In this document: piece by piece, positions 25,336-37,096 of the stretch | Position numbering within the stretch: position 1 is the first letter of the stretch | Layout of the letters: each line of letters opens with the position of its first letter | Assembly (NCBI GenBank): GCA_903813345.2 | Contig: CAIIXF020000002.1 | Location: forward strand, 286,001-350,000 | DNA from: Owenia fusiformis | Lineage: Eukaryota > Annelida > Polychaeta > Sabellida > Oweniidae | Reading direction: 5' to 3' | Length of the DNA stretch: 64,000 bases | Notes under the pieces: model-generated | The model's database searches: none | Seen by the model: only the letters and a program-made list of their open reading frames with translations | Told to the model about the DNA's origin: nothing | Translations under genes and position numbers: made by a program

Positions 25336-25905
25336 TTCATCATAAGGATATTGGAGCATTTTAATATGGCTTTCTTTGGGTTATCTTAATATGGATTTGG
25401 GAGGAATTTATCCTTGTTTAAAATATATCATACATAATGAGAGTAGGTTGATGATTACTTCTTAAAATCAGTTCTGACCCGGACTGTGACTGTGCAATTT
25501 TAATCGCCTTGAATCGCCACTTTTTCTAAAGAAATGTCTCTACCCTTGAAAAACCACTGTCCAAAATAGTCAGTTCCAGCAACCCTAGATTTAGAATTAC
25601 TGCATTCACTTTTTAATACAATGAATAAACACAAGGACCACACACGTTCTGAACTCGCATGCTACAATTCAAGAAAGTTCCAATGGCATCCCTTTGACCT
25701 TTATTTATTACAGTCCGAGAAGATTCTTCCTGACGAAAAGCCCACATTATGAAACACCTTGTACGTTTACTTATAAGTATAAGTATACGTTATAGGTTGA
25801 CTTTCACGTATGTGCGAAATCTCTCTAATATGTTTGACATTCGACTTATATTATAGTTGATGTTGCAATTAAGCAAAAGTGCGTGTTTGATTCAACTAAC
25901 TATAT

Positions 25906-26903
25906 TCACGGGGTACCATCGAATAATTTTGGCAACGTACCGGAGAACGACATTTTACTAAGAAATGGCAATAATTTAGCACAATATATTTTTTCAACTA
26001 GAGTTCTACTTTGATTTTGACAAAAGTAAGTATTTCATGCAATAGCTATTTCATTCATGAGTTTGTAGGAATTCTGTTGGAACCCAGTTCTGATCAAGTA
26101 CGAAGTTATTGAAATCGGCGCAGTCGGACTTTACTCCGAAAGATGGTTTTTCGATTATAACTTTTACAACATTTAAGTATAGACTTTTGAAAAAGTACAG
26201 AATAGTCCTTATACTATTGAATAATTCTGTTATTTCTGATTCACACGACTCTGATTTGTTTTATTAAAAAAAAGTTTTAAAAATATTACTTAGGAACGTA
26301 ACCGGAGCTGGGAACGTAACCGGAGCAGATCAGTTGAATTATATAATTTAAAAAAATAAAATATATGATTTAAAGCATATATATTAATACGCATTCGAAC
26401 AATCCCGTATGTTTTTAAATTAGTATATGTGCTTTAAATCATATATTTTAATTTTTTTGATTAAATAATTCAACTGATCTGCTCCGGTTACGTTCCCAGC
26501 TCCGGTTACGTTCCTAAGTAATATTTTTAAAACTTTTTTTTTAATTAAACAAATCAGAGTCGTGTGAATCAGAAATAACAGAATTATTCAAAAGTATAAG
26601 GACTATTCTGTACTTTTTTCAAAAGTCTACACTTAAAGGGTGTGAAAAGTTATAATCGAAAAACCATCTTTCGGAGTAAAGTCCGTCTGCGCCGATTTCA
26701 ATAACTTCGTACTTGATCAGAACTGGGTTCCATCAGAATTCCTACAAAGTCATGAATGAAATAGTTATTGCATGGAATACTTACTTTTGTCAAAATCAAA
26801 ATAGAACTCTAGTTAAAAAATATATTGTGCTAAATTATTGCCATTTCTTAGTAAAATGTCGTTCTCCGGTACGTTGCCAAAATTATTCGATGGTACCCCG
26901 TGA
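25906..26903. mobile_element. 1-kb near-perfect palindrome (foldback element)
   Basis: The left arm starting TCACGGGGTACCATCGAATA is mirrored across a centre near 26400 by a right arm ending GATGGTACCCCGTGA. Each arm is nearly 480 bases with only scattered differences. Inside each arm is a doubled GGAACGTAACCGGAGC motif, separated by CTG. A 68-codon open frame in the right arm is incidental. No transposase is present. I could not define a target-site duplication with confidence. Confidence 0.85.
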
Positions 26904-27088
26904 TATTATGCATATTTAATGGACCATCTGAAAAGTATTCAAGACACAATTATCAATTCCATTTTCACCCTTGAACTAATCAACATTTATGATAAAAATC
27001 ACCCTGAATTTGACTTAAAACTTTGATTTATTTCCAAAGCCGCTGCATCAGAAGAAGGTTTCCACATTTGTCAGTTGAACCGCTGATT

Positions 27089-27588
27089 NNNNNNNNNNNN
27101 NNNNNNNNNNNNNNNNNNNNNNNNNNNNNNNNNNNNNNNNNNNNNNNNNNNNNNNNNNNNNNNNNNNNNNNNNNNNNNNNNNNNNNNNNNNNNNNNNNNN
27201 NNNNNNNNNNNNNNNNNNNNNNNNNNNNNNNNNNNNNNNNNNNNNNNNNNNNNNNNNNNNNNNNNNNNNNNNNNNNNNNNNNNNNNNNNNNNNNNNNNNN
27301 NNNNNNNNNNNNNNNNNNNNNNNNNNNNNNNNNNNNNNNNNNNNNNNNNNNNNNNNNNNNNNNNNNNNNNNNNNNNNNNNNNNNNNNNNNNNNNNNNNNN
27401 NNNNNNNNNNNNNNNNNNNNNNNNNNNNNNNNNNNNNNNNNNNNNNNNNNNNNNNNNNNNNNNNNNNNNNNNNNNNNNNNNNNNNNNNNNNNNNNNNNNN
27501 NNNNNNNNNNNNNNNNNNNNNNNNNNNNNNNNNNNNNNNNNNNNNNNNNNNNNNNNNNNNNNNNNNNNNNNNNNNNNNNNNNNNNNNN
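27089..27588. other. Assembly gap of 500 N
   Basis: Exactly 500 N. The round length suggests a placeholder or a size estimate rather than a measured gap. It lies upstream of receptor copy 2, where N-terminal exons could be hidden. The open frame that spans it is an artefact. Confidence 0.98.
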
Positions 27589-27599
27589 ATCAGGCTGTG

Positions 27600-29430
27600 A
27601 GGGGGTAACTCCCCGGCTGATAGGAGTGGGTGTTAAAGGCTAAAAAGCCATTGGGATCCACCCCAAACCACTTGCCTGAAATAATGTTACACTCAGATCA
27701 AGGGTTTTTTCAACTGTGCCAAGTTTGTTGCTTTCCTAAAAAAGACGAACTACAGTGTAAAGTGGTTATTTCTGGACATCTGACTCCGCTATTATAAGAA
27801 ATTAAAATAATACACAATCGTTTTGCTAAACTATGCTTTTCTTACAGTGTTTTTCCAAGATTTATATTTATAAGATATATATTTATAAATATTGTAACAA
27901 ACATAAGGGGTGAAGCCACAAATGCCATGTAATGTTGAATAATCATTTAAATAGATAGGTTAAGCTTGCAATGTTTTTTACAACGTACCGTGAACTGAAA
28001 GGACATGGATTAACAAAGGGATGTATCGAGCGCGCATAGTTTTATATGCGCTTTAATCTACTTCACAAAGTATTGGCTTTAATTATTTTTCAATTTTCCT
28101 TCAACATGCATTGTAATGACTTCAGTATGAATGAAATATCTCTTGGTGTTCTGGTCCTGGATTGTGATATTGGTTCTCGATTGGAGGGGGGAGGGGGTGT
28201 TAGACATTGTTTCCTTTCACGTTAGATCATGGTTTTGGGATATATATGGTCTACTTTTCTTATGATAGATTTACACTTACAGTTTGCTTTTCTTGTTGGG
28301 TTTCTTTAAAATGTTTATAGTCACGCTTTCATTTGGCATTTGTGCCTATATATTCAGATACTCTTTCAGCTTCAGGTTTTCGTGTTTAGAACGAGAGATT
28401 TGGAATTTGACGTTGATGTCAACGGGAACCATTATTCTCGTGTCTATTTCAAATTCTATGCTGGCAATTTTGATTTCGATGCACAGTAGAATTCTTTCTG
28501 AAGACTATGGTGTATGTTATGCATGATTTAGCTCCAAAAATCTTACAAAACGAGCTCGTTTAAAATGTGTATTAGAAAACGAGCTTTAGAACTACATCAA
28601 TGGAGAAAGTGTCAAATGCAACGTAAATACAAGCAATAATTTTTGACTTTTAAGCGTACGCACTCACTGCGAAATTTATGACTTTACAACATATGTTGAA
28701 CACATTTTTTAGACCTATCATAATCGTAGTGAACTATATATACATGGATATGAAACCTGCATCCTGCTACGTTGACTACAGTATTGATTAAAACCCATTT
28801 TTCACCTTGAAAAATACAACGCATAACGATAAACGTAATTCAAACACGAGTTTAAATGAAATGAATTTCCCACGAGTGTGTAAGCAAAAAATTAATAGCG
28901 TCAAACAGATCTTTACATGCCGATCTCTTCATGGTTTATCAGTGAAACGGGATAAGGTTAATACAAATGAAATTCATATGAACTCACAAATGAAGAACTT
29001 ATCACTCGTAATTTTATAAGCGACTTAATATACAAAAAAAAGTCGGTGTCGCCCTTCACCGGCCTTTAAAAACATGATATCCAATGAGAAATTACATATT
29101 AACTTGAGCTCCTACAATATGATAACATCATTTTTAAGCTGTACATATAGTAAAAGCACTACGAGAAACACTTCAATAATTTGTGATCATCAAAAAACAT
29201 TGATTTTAGTTACAGACTATTCAAATTATAACATTAAATTATCATATTTCTGATTTTGTTCTGCAAACTTCCTATCGTTTATTCTTCTACCGTGAAAAAT
29301 TAAATTTGGACATTGCTATTTTGTCAATCTTCAAAAAATTATACTTAATCGGTTCTTAGGATTGTAATAGAGAAACATTGACATGCTGCAAAAAGATCGC
29401 TACCCTGTTTTATAACTATCATGCAAATAG
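27600..29430. other. Gene-less stretch upstream of receptor copy 2
   Basis: No vWA or CTLD first-half exon like those of copy 1 is visible here. A MITE related to the one at 11577 is at about 27955-28068. The 80-codon hydrophobic frame at 28284-28526 has no supporting splice sites or family resemblance, so I do not call it. Confidence 0.5.
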
Positions 29431-29540
29431 TTTTCAGGTTTGATGACTGGTGCCAGAACCTTCGACTTATTGGTGACAACTATTCATACATATACAACTG
29501 TACATTCCTTTAACCCTACCATGCACTTCATTTCAAGGTT
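29430..29540 (+). repeat. Two-copy repeat of splice acceptor plus exon start, receptor copy 2
   Basis: CAGGTTTGATGACTGGTGCC (AG at 29437) and AAGGTTTGATGACCGGTGCT (AG at 29537) are 100 bases apart and share about 50 bases of exon-like sequence. The second one opens the coding exon. This matches the five-copy array before copy 1. Confidence 0.85.
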
Positions 29541-31505
29541 TGATGACCGGTGCTAGAACCTGCGACTTGTTGATGACAACTATGAATGTCGTAAACACAT
29601 CTGAGGTCAACATTACATGGAGTCAAGCAGAATGTAGAGAATATGTCACCGATACATTCATGTGTGTAAGGATGAAGTACGGTCATCTGTATCAGGATAA
29701 GAACCTACCTTGCCCAGCACGACGGCCTTGCTGGTGCTATGAACGAACCTTCGCTGGACGTCTTCATCGAGGAGAGATCAATTGCGACAAAATAGGTTTG
29801 TATACAATACCAACAGACATGTCGATATATGTCAGAGGTATATCTGCAGGAAGGAACAGAATTAGTTACATAGAAAGTGGAATGTTTCATGGGATGCAAT
29901 ATCTCATACGTTTAATGTTCCATGACAGTGGGATACGTGAAATATCTTCGTTTGGATTCAAGGGACTGGATAACCTAAGAGTTCTTTACATAAAATATAA
30001 TGAGAACACCGTGAAGTTGGAGAACAGAGCACTAGGGGGGTTATATAAACTTAAGACTTTGTATATACACTACACTAGGTTGGATTATCAAATGAACAGA
30101 AAATTGTTTCAAGATTTAATTTCTCTGGAGGAGTTATCAATTGTTGGATGTGATATAAAGCGTGTAGAAGATGTTTCTCTCCCTAAGCCACACCTGTTAC
30201 GAAAACTTGTCATAGGGCAACTTGATATATTTAATACATTGTTTAGATACCCAACAAATTACAGTAACCTGTCGGAGCTAGACGTTGCATCAGTTCCAGT
30301 GAATGAGACAATATCAGATGGACAGTTTGATGGATTAAATAAACTGAAGTATTTGGACATTTCTGATACAAAAATATCACGTCTGAAACCGACCATATTT
30401 GCAGGTCTTGATTCACTGATAGACCTGTATATTATGGAATGTTACATCCGTACGATCGACAAACACGCGTTTACCAATCTGAGAAATATTAGAATCATTA
30501 GTATTTATGGACAAGCATTGCCCAAATACCCGTTGACATTATTTCAAGGTCTTGAGAAGTTGACTGAAGTTGACAGCGATCATATGGAATTCTGCTGCAT
30601 CGTTCCAACAACAGTTAAACTCTGTACCCCACAGCCAGACCACCTGTCTTCGTGTGGAGATCTAGTGAAAAACAACATACTCCGGGTGTTTCTTTGGACA
30701 ATTGGTATATGTATACTCCTTGCTAACAGTGCTGTCATCATACTTCGATTTTGTGAAGGGACATCGAAGCATGGCGTAAACGAAATATTGATAATGAATC
30801 TCTCATTATCGGATATGATAATTGGGGTTTACATTATCATAATTGCTTCGATGGATCTGAAATACAGAGGCATATACTATCAATACCAGAGTGTTTGGAG
30901 GAAAAGTGGCTTCTGCATGGCATCTGGATTCATTGCATCTTTGTCAAGTGAAATGTCCGTGTACATCCTTGTTGTCATGACACTTGACCGGTTCCTCAAA
31001 ATATTGTTTCCCTTTAAAATGTGGTTACACTTTTCCAAGCGTGCTGCACTTGGGACTCTCATCTTTGGCTGGATTCTCTGTATAACCTTAACAGCTTTAC
31101 CACTTCTTCCTCTTAATTACTTTAGCCCTCATGAATTCTATACGCAATCTGGCTTCTGCTTACCGCTTATGTTGAATTACGATTCTGCAAAAGAAGACAT
31201 GCTTAAATGGGAGGTTAGCACTACATCTGGTGGTCAAGAGTCTTATTCCCATTTTAACGGTTGGGAGTATTCCTTTGCTCTTTTCAATGTTGTCAATCTT
31301 ATCGCCTTTTTTCTTATTGCTGCTGGCTACTTGGCTATATTCTTTGCTACAATGATCTCTAGATCAAAAACCAAACAAGGCTCGGGACAAGAGAAAGACA
31401 GAAAATTGGCAACAAAACTGATATGGATCGTGGCTACCGATTTCTTCTGCTGGGTTCCAATAATAATTTTGGGATTTCTAACCTTTTACAAGGTAACATT
31501 ACCAG
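29538..31505 (+). CDS. Long exon: CTLD end, LRRs and TM1-6 of relaxin-receptor-like GPCR, copy 2
   Basis: The 1968-base exon is open throughout (655 codons) and ends before GTTTGT at 31506, in phase 1, exactly as in copy 1. It begins with the second half of a CTLD (VNITWSQAECREYVTDTFMC, then CPARRPCWCYE). LRRs and the CCIVPTTVKLC cap follow, then TM1-6 (TM1 from about residue 376) with TLDRFLKI. The CTLD/LRR part differs from copy 1 at many codons, while the part from about 30535 on is almost identical at the DNA level. It lacks the eight or so extra residues that copy 1 has in the second extracellular loop. No upstream exon is visible, so the N-terminus may be in the gap, may be lost, or may be shared with copy 1 by splicing. 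Confidence 0.85.
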
Positions 31506-31549
31506 GTTTGTATTAATATCTTATCTATACTACAAGGACTGTTTTAAAA

Positions 31550-32060
31550 AGTTGTGCACACATATATCTATTCATGAACATTTTGAAACGATCTTCATAG
31601 TGGGAGGTATGTGCCCCCGTCTTATTCATTCACACTTTTGATCGAGGTTTCATGTACACGACGTTAACCTTTACTACACGTACAGTTTCTATGATTACCA
31701 AGGTGCTGATTAAACAATATACAAAGACATTAATACTAGATATGCCTAAATTCACTCAACAATATTTACTAAGAGGGAAGAATTACCGTAAATGAACTCT
31801 TGAACATCTTGATAAGTTCTCCCTATTTAATGACGTTAGCAATGCACAATCAAATGCAGTTTTAAATATAGAAGAATATTACTTATGTATAGAATTATTC
31901 ATGTTAACGAAGTGGATCGAAAACAGTAAAACAAAAGTTATATTTAGTCCTGCCTTTAGACATATTGCATATGATAAGCCAATGGGCATTGCTAACTATT
32001 CAAAGGTGGAATTAGAGAAGGGGATGTGGATGTAGCGATGTAATGTAGCTGTAGTTATAA
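31550..32060. other. Intron of receptor copy 2, 5' part
   Basis: Aligns by eye with 16300-16317, 17392-17560 and 18560-18790 of copy 1 once the mariner and LINE insertions of copy 1 are removed. No exon is seen. Confidence 0.6.
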
Positions 32061-32068
32061 GAAGGCCT

Positions 32069-33911
32069 GAGGCCTCATCACGCGCTCGTCGCAAAAATTG
32101 CGTTTGCGTCTGCGTTGCGTTTGCGAATCGGAAATTTGGGCAAGCGCAACTCCAGAGTTGCGTCTTATCACGCGCTCGTCGCAACGCAGATCGCAACTTA
32201 AGTGGTAGTAATACCACATGCGATCGCAAAATGTAGAATTCCAACCTGTTATATAAATTAGCGGGGAAATCATATTAATAAAATACAATGTACGTGTCAC
32301 AGAACTTTTTTGATGCATGGACTCACCAGACCTTATCTCGAGTTGAGTTTTACTTTTAAATATAGAAAGTGATTATTTCAATCAAAAAATGCCAAAGTGT
32401 AACGATCACTGATCTTAAAGATCAATCTTCATGTATTGAGATTTATTTCTAAGTATATTATTCTTGTACATCATTCAGTCATTACATGAATCTCGCGATC
32501 GGCAACACATTAATAATTGAATATCAGTGCACATTCTCAACCTAGTATAGTGCACCATCGTCAGACATTCTCACCCGAGTGCACCCTAGTCAGTACACAC
32601 TCTCATCCGGGTGCATCGTAGTACTAGTTGAGTGTGTTATCAGGAGGGTGCCCCATATCAGTGTGTTATCAGGAGGGTGCTCTTGGTTGAGAGAATGCGT
32701 GTACTAACAAGGGTGCACTCGGCTGGTAAAAGTATGTACTGTCGAGGGTGCACTCGGGTCGCGGGTTGGAGTATGTATGATGTGGTTTCACACAGGTGCG
32801 AGAGTGGCCACACGTCGGCTTTGCCGTTAACTTGCGTCTGTTGTACGGTTTAATGGGTAATGTACCTTTGGAAGCAGTTTTTATGTCAGTTTTCGGTCAT
32901 ATATTTCCTGTAAACAATGTGACTGCAAAAGTATCAGACCGCAGAAATTCTATGGGTAGCGTAGAAATGTTACTGACCGCAAAAATGATAGACCGCACGG
33001 TCGCCGTGGGAAATGTGACTAGGATCGTAAAGAACCGTTTGTACCTTTCCAGTAAAATTCCAATATTCTAATGCATATGAACGTATGATGCCATCGAACC
33101 CCCAATTAACAAATACCGATTTTCGTTCGATGGTGAGTCAATGTAATTTCTCGTTTCATAGGAAATCATACAATACATTCAAGTTGACCTTGGCCAAGGG
33201 TGTCAGTAAGTGAAATTCCTGGATGTTATTTACATACTAGTATTTACTCTACCCTATACTAGTACCTTTTAATGCCTTGAAATAGAACTACCTTGATTCA
33301 CTGAAGTCAGTGCTTATCGAAAATTACAATATACTTTACCTTGACATAACAGTTGTCACCTCTCCCACCACCTCGAGACAGATGCTTGGGTTATTCCAAA
33401 TAAGTCCCTATGTGTCATTTGTAAGTTGCCTGTTGCAAAGAACCTCAATGTTATGCCCATTTCTAGGATCAGCCGGAATAAATGTTGCGTTTCGTTTTCT
33501 TCAATTTGCGATCAGAATTTGGGTTGAATTATAAAATTCGAAGGTTTTAAACACCCCTCATACCATTAATGATTCCTTTGATTTAAGCACTTTCGAAAAA
33601 CATAAACTAACTTTTTATTACACAGTCGCCTTGAAAAAAGAACATACTTACGCAATCAATAAAGAAACTCCTTGATTGACATATCTAAAATAGATAACAA
33701 CTGTCTTAAAGATGGGTAATATTTGCGATCGATTTGCGGCAGGGTAAGAGCTATCGCAACAATTTGGTCAGTTGCGATTGAAACATCTTCCAATTTGCGA
33801 TTGCGTTGCGCCGAGCGGATGATACAAATCCTGATTGCGATTCGCCAAAACTTGCGTTGCGTTGCGGTGCGCTTGCGAATCTGCGTTGCGACGAGCGGAT
33901 GATGAGGCCTC
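32069..33911. mobile_element. 1.84-kb element with TTGCG-rich inverted ends
   Basis: Left end GAGGCCTCATCACGCGCTCG then TCGCAA, and right end TTGCGACGAGCGGATGATGA then GGCCTC, are inverted copies. Sub-terminal regions on both sides are rich in TTGCGTTGCG-type motifs. Interior short repeats (GGGTGCACTCG near 32520-32760) and a stretch at 32880-33020 related to the CACCCCAGTCACA element at 38348 suggest nested insertions. No transposase is recognisable. Confidence 0.7.
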
Positions 33912-34699
33912 TGGCTTGCTAAAGGTACGAGGATTCACACTGGACAAAGAAAACAAGAAATTAATTACTGCACTGAGTACTACATAAGTACTATAATACA
34001 TTTAGATTAAATATAAATTAATAATAACATAACCTGACGAATAGTTTAAAGAGCAAAGATTGACCAAACAATTTCAGCCTATCGAGGTATGAAAAAAAAG
34101 AATTTAATTTTATGACACCATTTTGACCATGGGCCAATTCGATCTAATTTTATAGACAATTTAGTAGAGGTGCATAGGACAGGGTCCTGAATTTCCATAT
34201 CATACACAAGAAATCTATAAATCTTTATTCGAAGCATTGATATTTGACATGTCCGTATGAATAACAATAACAATATTTTTTCTTTTGTATAAATAACAAT
34301 TTATACGTAGGAAAGATTATTAAAGGAACACTGATAAATTTTAAAAAGTGACAAAGTATTGGATCTGTTTCGGCAGTGGAATTGTCAGAATAACAACCCC
34401 TTTAATTTACACTTGTTATTTTTGTTGCATTTTGTTTTAAAATGGTAGCCCGTGCTTTGAATAATCAAATGGACTGACATTCCACCGAGGAATGCAAGCT
34501 GTGGCTTTTTCATCTGTTAAAAGACACACTTTTATTTCTTGAAACATGTAATATCATACATATTTAATTATATTGAAATGAATGCCTGTGAATCTTTCAC
34601 AAGTGATATACGACGAAAACCCGAAGGTCCAGTGGAATATCATCTTGTGAAAGTGTCACAGGTATTCACCGAAAATAGAATTAAATATTTGTTTTATTA

Positions 34700-35747
34700 C
34701 AGGGTGTCAGGAAAGTAAAGATACAAATACTCTTGTTTTAAGAGATTTAGTTTTTTTGTAATGAAATTGCTACAGAATGTAGAGGACATCTACCAACTTT
34801 TATAACATATGGTCTAAATGTGTTAAAGTTACGGTTGTCATGGTTACGGTTATGAGGGGTATGCGGAGCAGTTCCAGGATATCACTAAATTGTAATAAAT
34901 TGTTTAAATATAACCATTTCAAACAGTGTTTATTATTGTATTTCCTATCAATATTTTGTTTTGTTCAATATTGTGTTCTTGCTGCCATAGTATTCTCTTT
35001 AGTTTAATGACACCCTTGATACATATCATAGCTATATAATGTCACCAGTATAATCAAAGAAAAGGTATTTAAGTGCTTAGAAAAGGGTCCCTTGATTAAT
35101 AGAAAAGTCAATAGTGCACCTCCACAGTCAATGGACCAATTCACAAAGCAAAGAAAACAAATCTTACAAGTGAATGCAACGTTTTTGTACAATGGCCCAT
35201 ATTTGCCTGATAATGTCCCGTTGGACTTCTACATTAATGCATATCTTAAAGCAATATTTGTCAGAAGTTCAATATAAATATGAGATTCTGCTGGAAGCCA
35301 ATGTTAGCAGCAATCTTAGAGATGGGCAGCGGCGGTTTTGTCAGGTCTTGGAATCTCCCGTCAAAATGCACCAAGAATGTTAAGATAATAGTGGGAAATA
35401 CATAATACTGGATAACAGAAGTAATGGCAAATGACTAAATAATGTTACAGTACTAATCCTGTTGCTGTCGTGGTACATAATTTGATGTATAATAGCCACA
35501 GATGACAAAGTGTCAAGATGATATGAACTGGAGAAAAGAATTATAAAACATAATTGCGACGCTGCTCCACATACCCGCAACTCATGTTACCATAACAACC
35601 ATAACTTTTTTATTTTCAAACAATTTGTCATGACAGTTGCAGGATAAGTTGTTACAATGTCATTCTACAATCTGTAGCAATTTCATCTCACAACAGGTAA
35701 ATCTATTGAAATTAGAGCATTTGTATCTTTACTTTCCAGACACCCTG
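34700..35747 (+). mobile_element. Decayed mariner-like transposon in intron of copy 2
   Basis: Ends CAGGGTGTCAGGAAAGTAAA and CTTTACTTTCCAGACACCCTG form inverted repeats flanked by TA. A transposase remnant near 35185-35275 reads YLPDNVPLDFYINAYLKAIF, like the SPDLxPLDFxLWGYLK region of mariner-type enzymes with the catalytic context lost. The empty site is visible in copy 1 near 19545 (TTTTATTATTCACCG). Confidence 0.8.
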
Positions 35748-36196
35748 TATTTACTGTTATATTCCTCACTCACACTAATGGAATAACAAACTATTTAGGT
35801 CTAATCAATCGGAATAATGTACTCCTTGGACCTTGTTATATATAAAATTGAAATTACACTGGACTTAGTTGGACTGGTGAATATAATTTGATATTCAATT
35901 GAAGTCACGTGACTCCATTGAATATCGCTTGTTACTTTTTAGTCACTTGTAGGACATGGACCAATCAGAGAGTGAGGAATGTGACAGTGATATAATAAAT
36001 GTTGATATTTTTTTATTTCTGTGAAGGAGGTATAGGTACCACGAGACTGGTATAAATTCACACATATTTAGATGGCGCCTCCTAAGTATGAATTTCAAAT
36101 AAAAAAGAGGAATTGCCACTGATAAATAAATAATCATCATAACATGAACTTAAAATAAATATTCATAAACTACATCATAGTTATCATTTATTTCAG

Positions 36197-36504
36197 GAGA
36201 TATCATTGCTTATATCAGCATATTTGTGTTACCAATCAACAGCGCTATCAACCCGATACTCTACACATTTAGCACACTTTCCTGGAAAGACATATGGAAG
36301 AAATGCAAGTGTAGGTCGACATCTGAGCAAGCACAGGCTCCAAATCAGAGGAACACAAATGATGCAGCATCTTCAAGTTCGATTCCCTGGAAAGACATAT
36401 GGAAGAAGTGCAAGTGTAGGTCGACACCTGAGCCACCTTCGGCGCCAAATCGGAGGAACACAATTGATGCAGCAGCATCTGCCACTACTAGCACTAAACC
36501 TTGA
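36197..36504 (+). CDS. TM7 and tail exon of receptor copy 2, with duplicated tail
   Basis: The exon begins after TTTCAG at 36196 and ends with TGA at 36502-36504; the split codon G|GA matches the long exon. TM7 is the same as in copy 1 (NPILY). Unlike copy 1, the helix-8/tail segment occurs twice in frame: WKDIWKKCKCRSTSEQ and, about 35 residues later, WKDIWKKCKCRSTPEP. Both keep the CKC cysteine pair. The tail therefore has two basic, potentially lipidated segments. Copy 1 has one, so the internal duplication followed the gene duplication or was lost in copy 1. Confidence 0.9.
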
Positions 36505-36579
36505 GTGTTCGAGTCAATGTGAATGAACTAAAATGAATAATGAACGAAATAAATTGAACATTAGTGTACATCCAGAATC

Positions 36580-37090
36580 AAATAACGTGTCTCTATATCC
36601 CAGTGGTCGACTATGAGCCAAATGGGTGACATGACGTCCCGTGGCGAACTATGAACACAAGCATTTCACGTCAGCGTCTATATATCTAAAATGTAGACTA
36701 TAAGACAATTGGATGACATTACGTCCTATTGCGAACTATGAACACTAGAATTTCACATCAGCGTCTATATATACAAGTGGTAGACTATACGAAAGAGAAA
36801 TTCGGTGACATTACGTCTTATGACGAACTGTGAATGCTAGAATTTTACATCAGCAACTATTTATTAAAGTGGTAAATTATATGTCAAAGACATCGGGTGA
36901 CCTTAGGTCATGTGGCTAATTATAAACACTAGCATTTCAGATACGGTGTCTATATATTCAAGATCTAGACTAACCGACAGAGAAATTCGGTGACAAGTCC
37001 CGTGACGAACTATGAACACTAGAATTTGACATATCTGTCTAAGTGGTAGACTATACGACAAAGGAATCGGGTGACATTACGTCATGTAAC
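36580..37090. repeat. ~95-100 bp degenerate tandem repeat downstream of copy 2
   Basis: About five imperfect units of the same repeat found after copy 1 (20250-21410), with ACTATACGAC, GGTGACATTACGTC and CGAACTATGAACACTAGAAT motifs. It ends at the insertion at 37097. Confidence 0.85.
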
Positions 37091-37096
37091 GTACTA

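Noticed and set aside
27023-27643. Open frame of 206 codons
   Set aside because: It runs through the 500-N gap, so it has no meaning.
28284-28526. 80-codon hydrophobic frame upstream of receptor copy 2
   Set aside because: I tested it as a missing CTLD or signal exon of copy 2. It has no cysteine pattern, no matching splice phase and no counterpart in copy 1.
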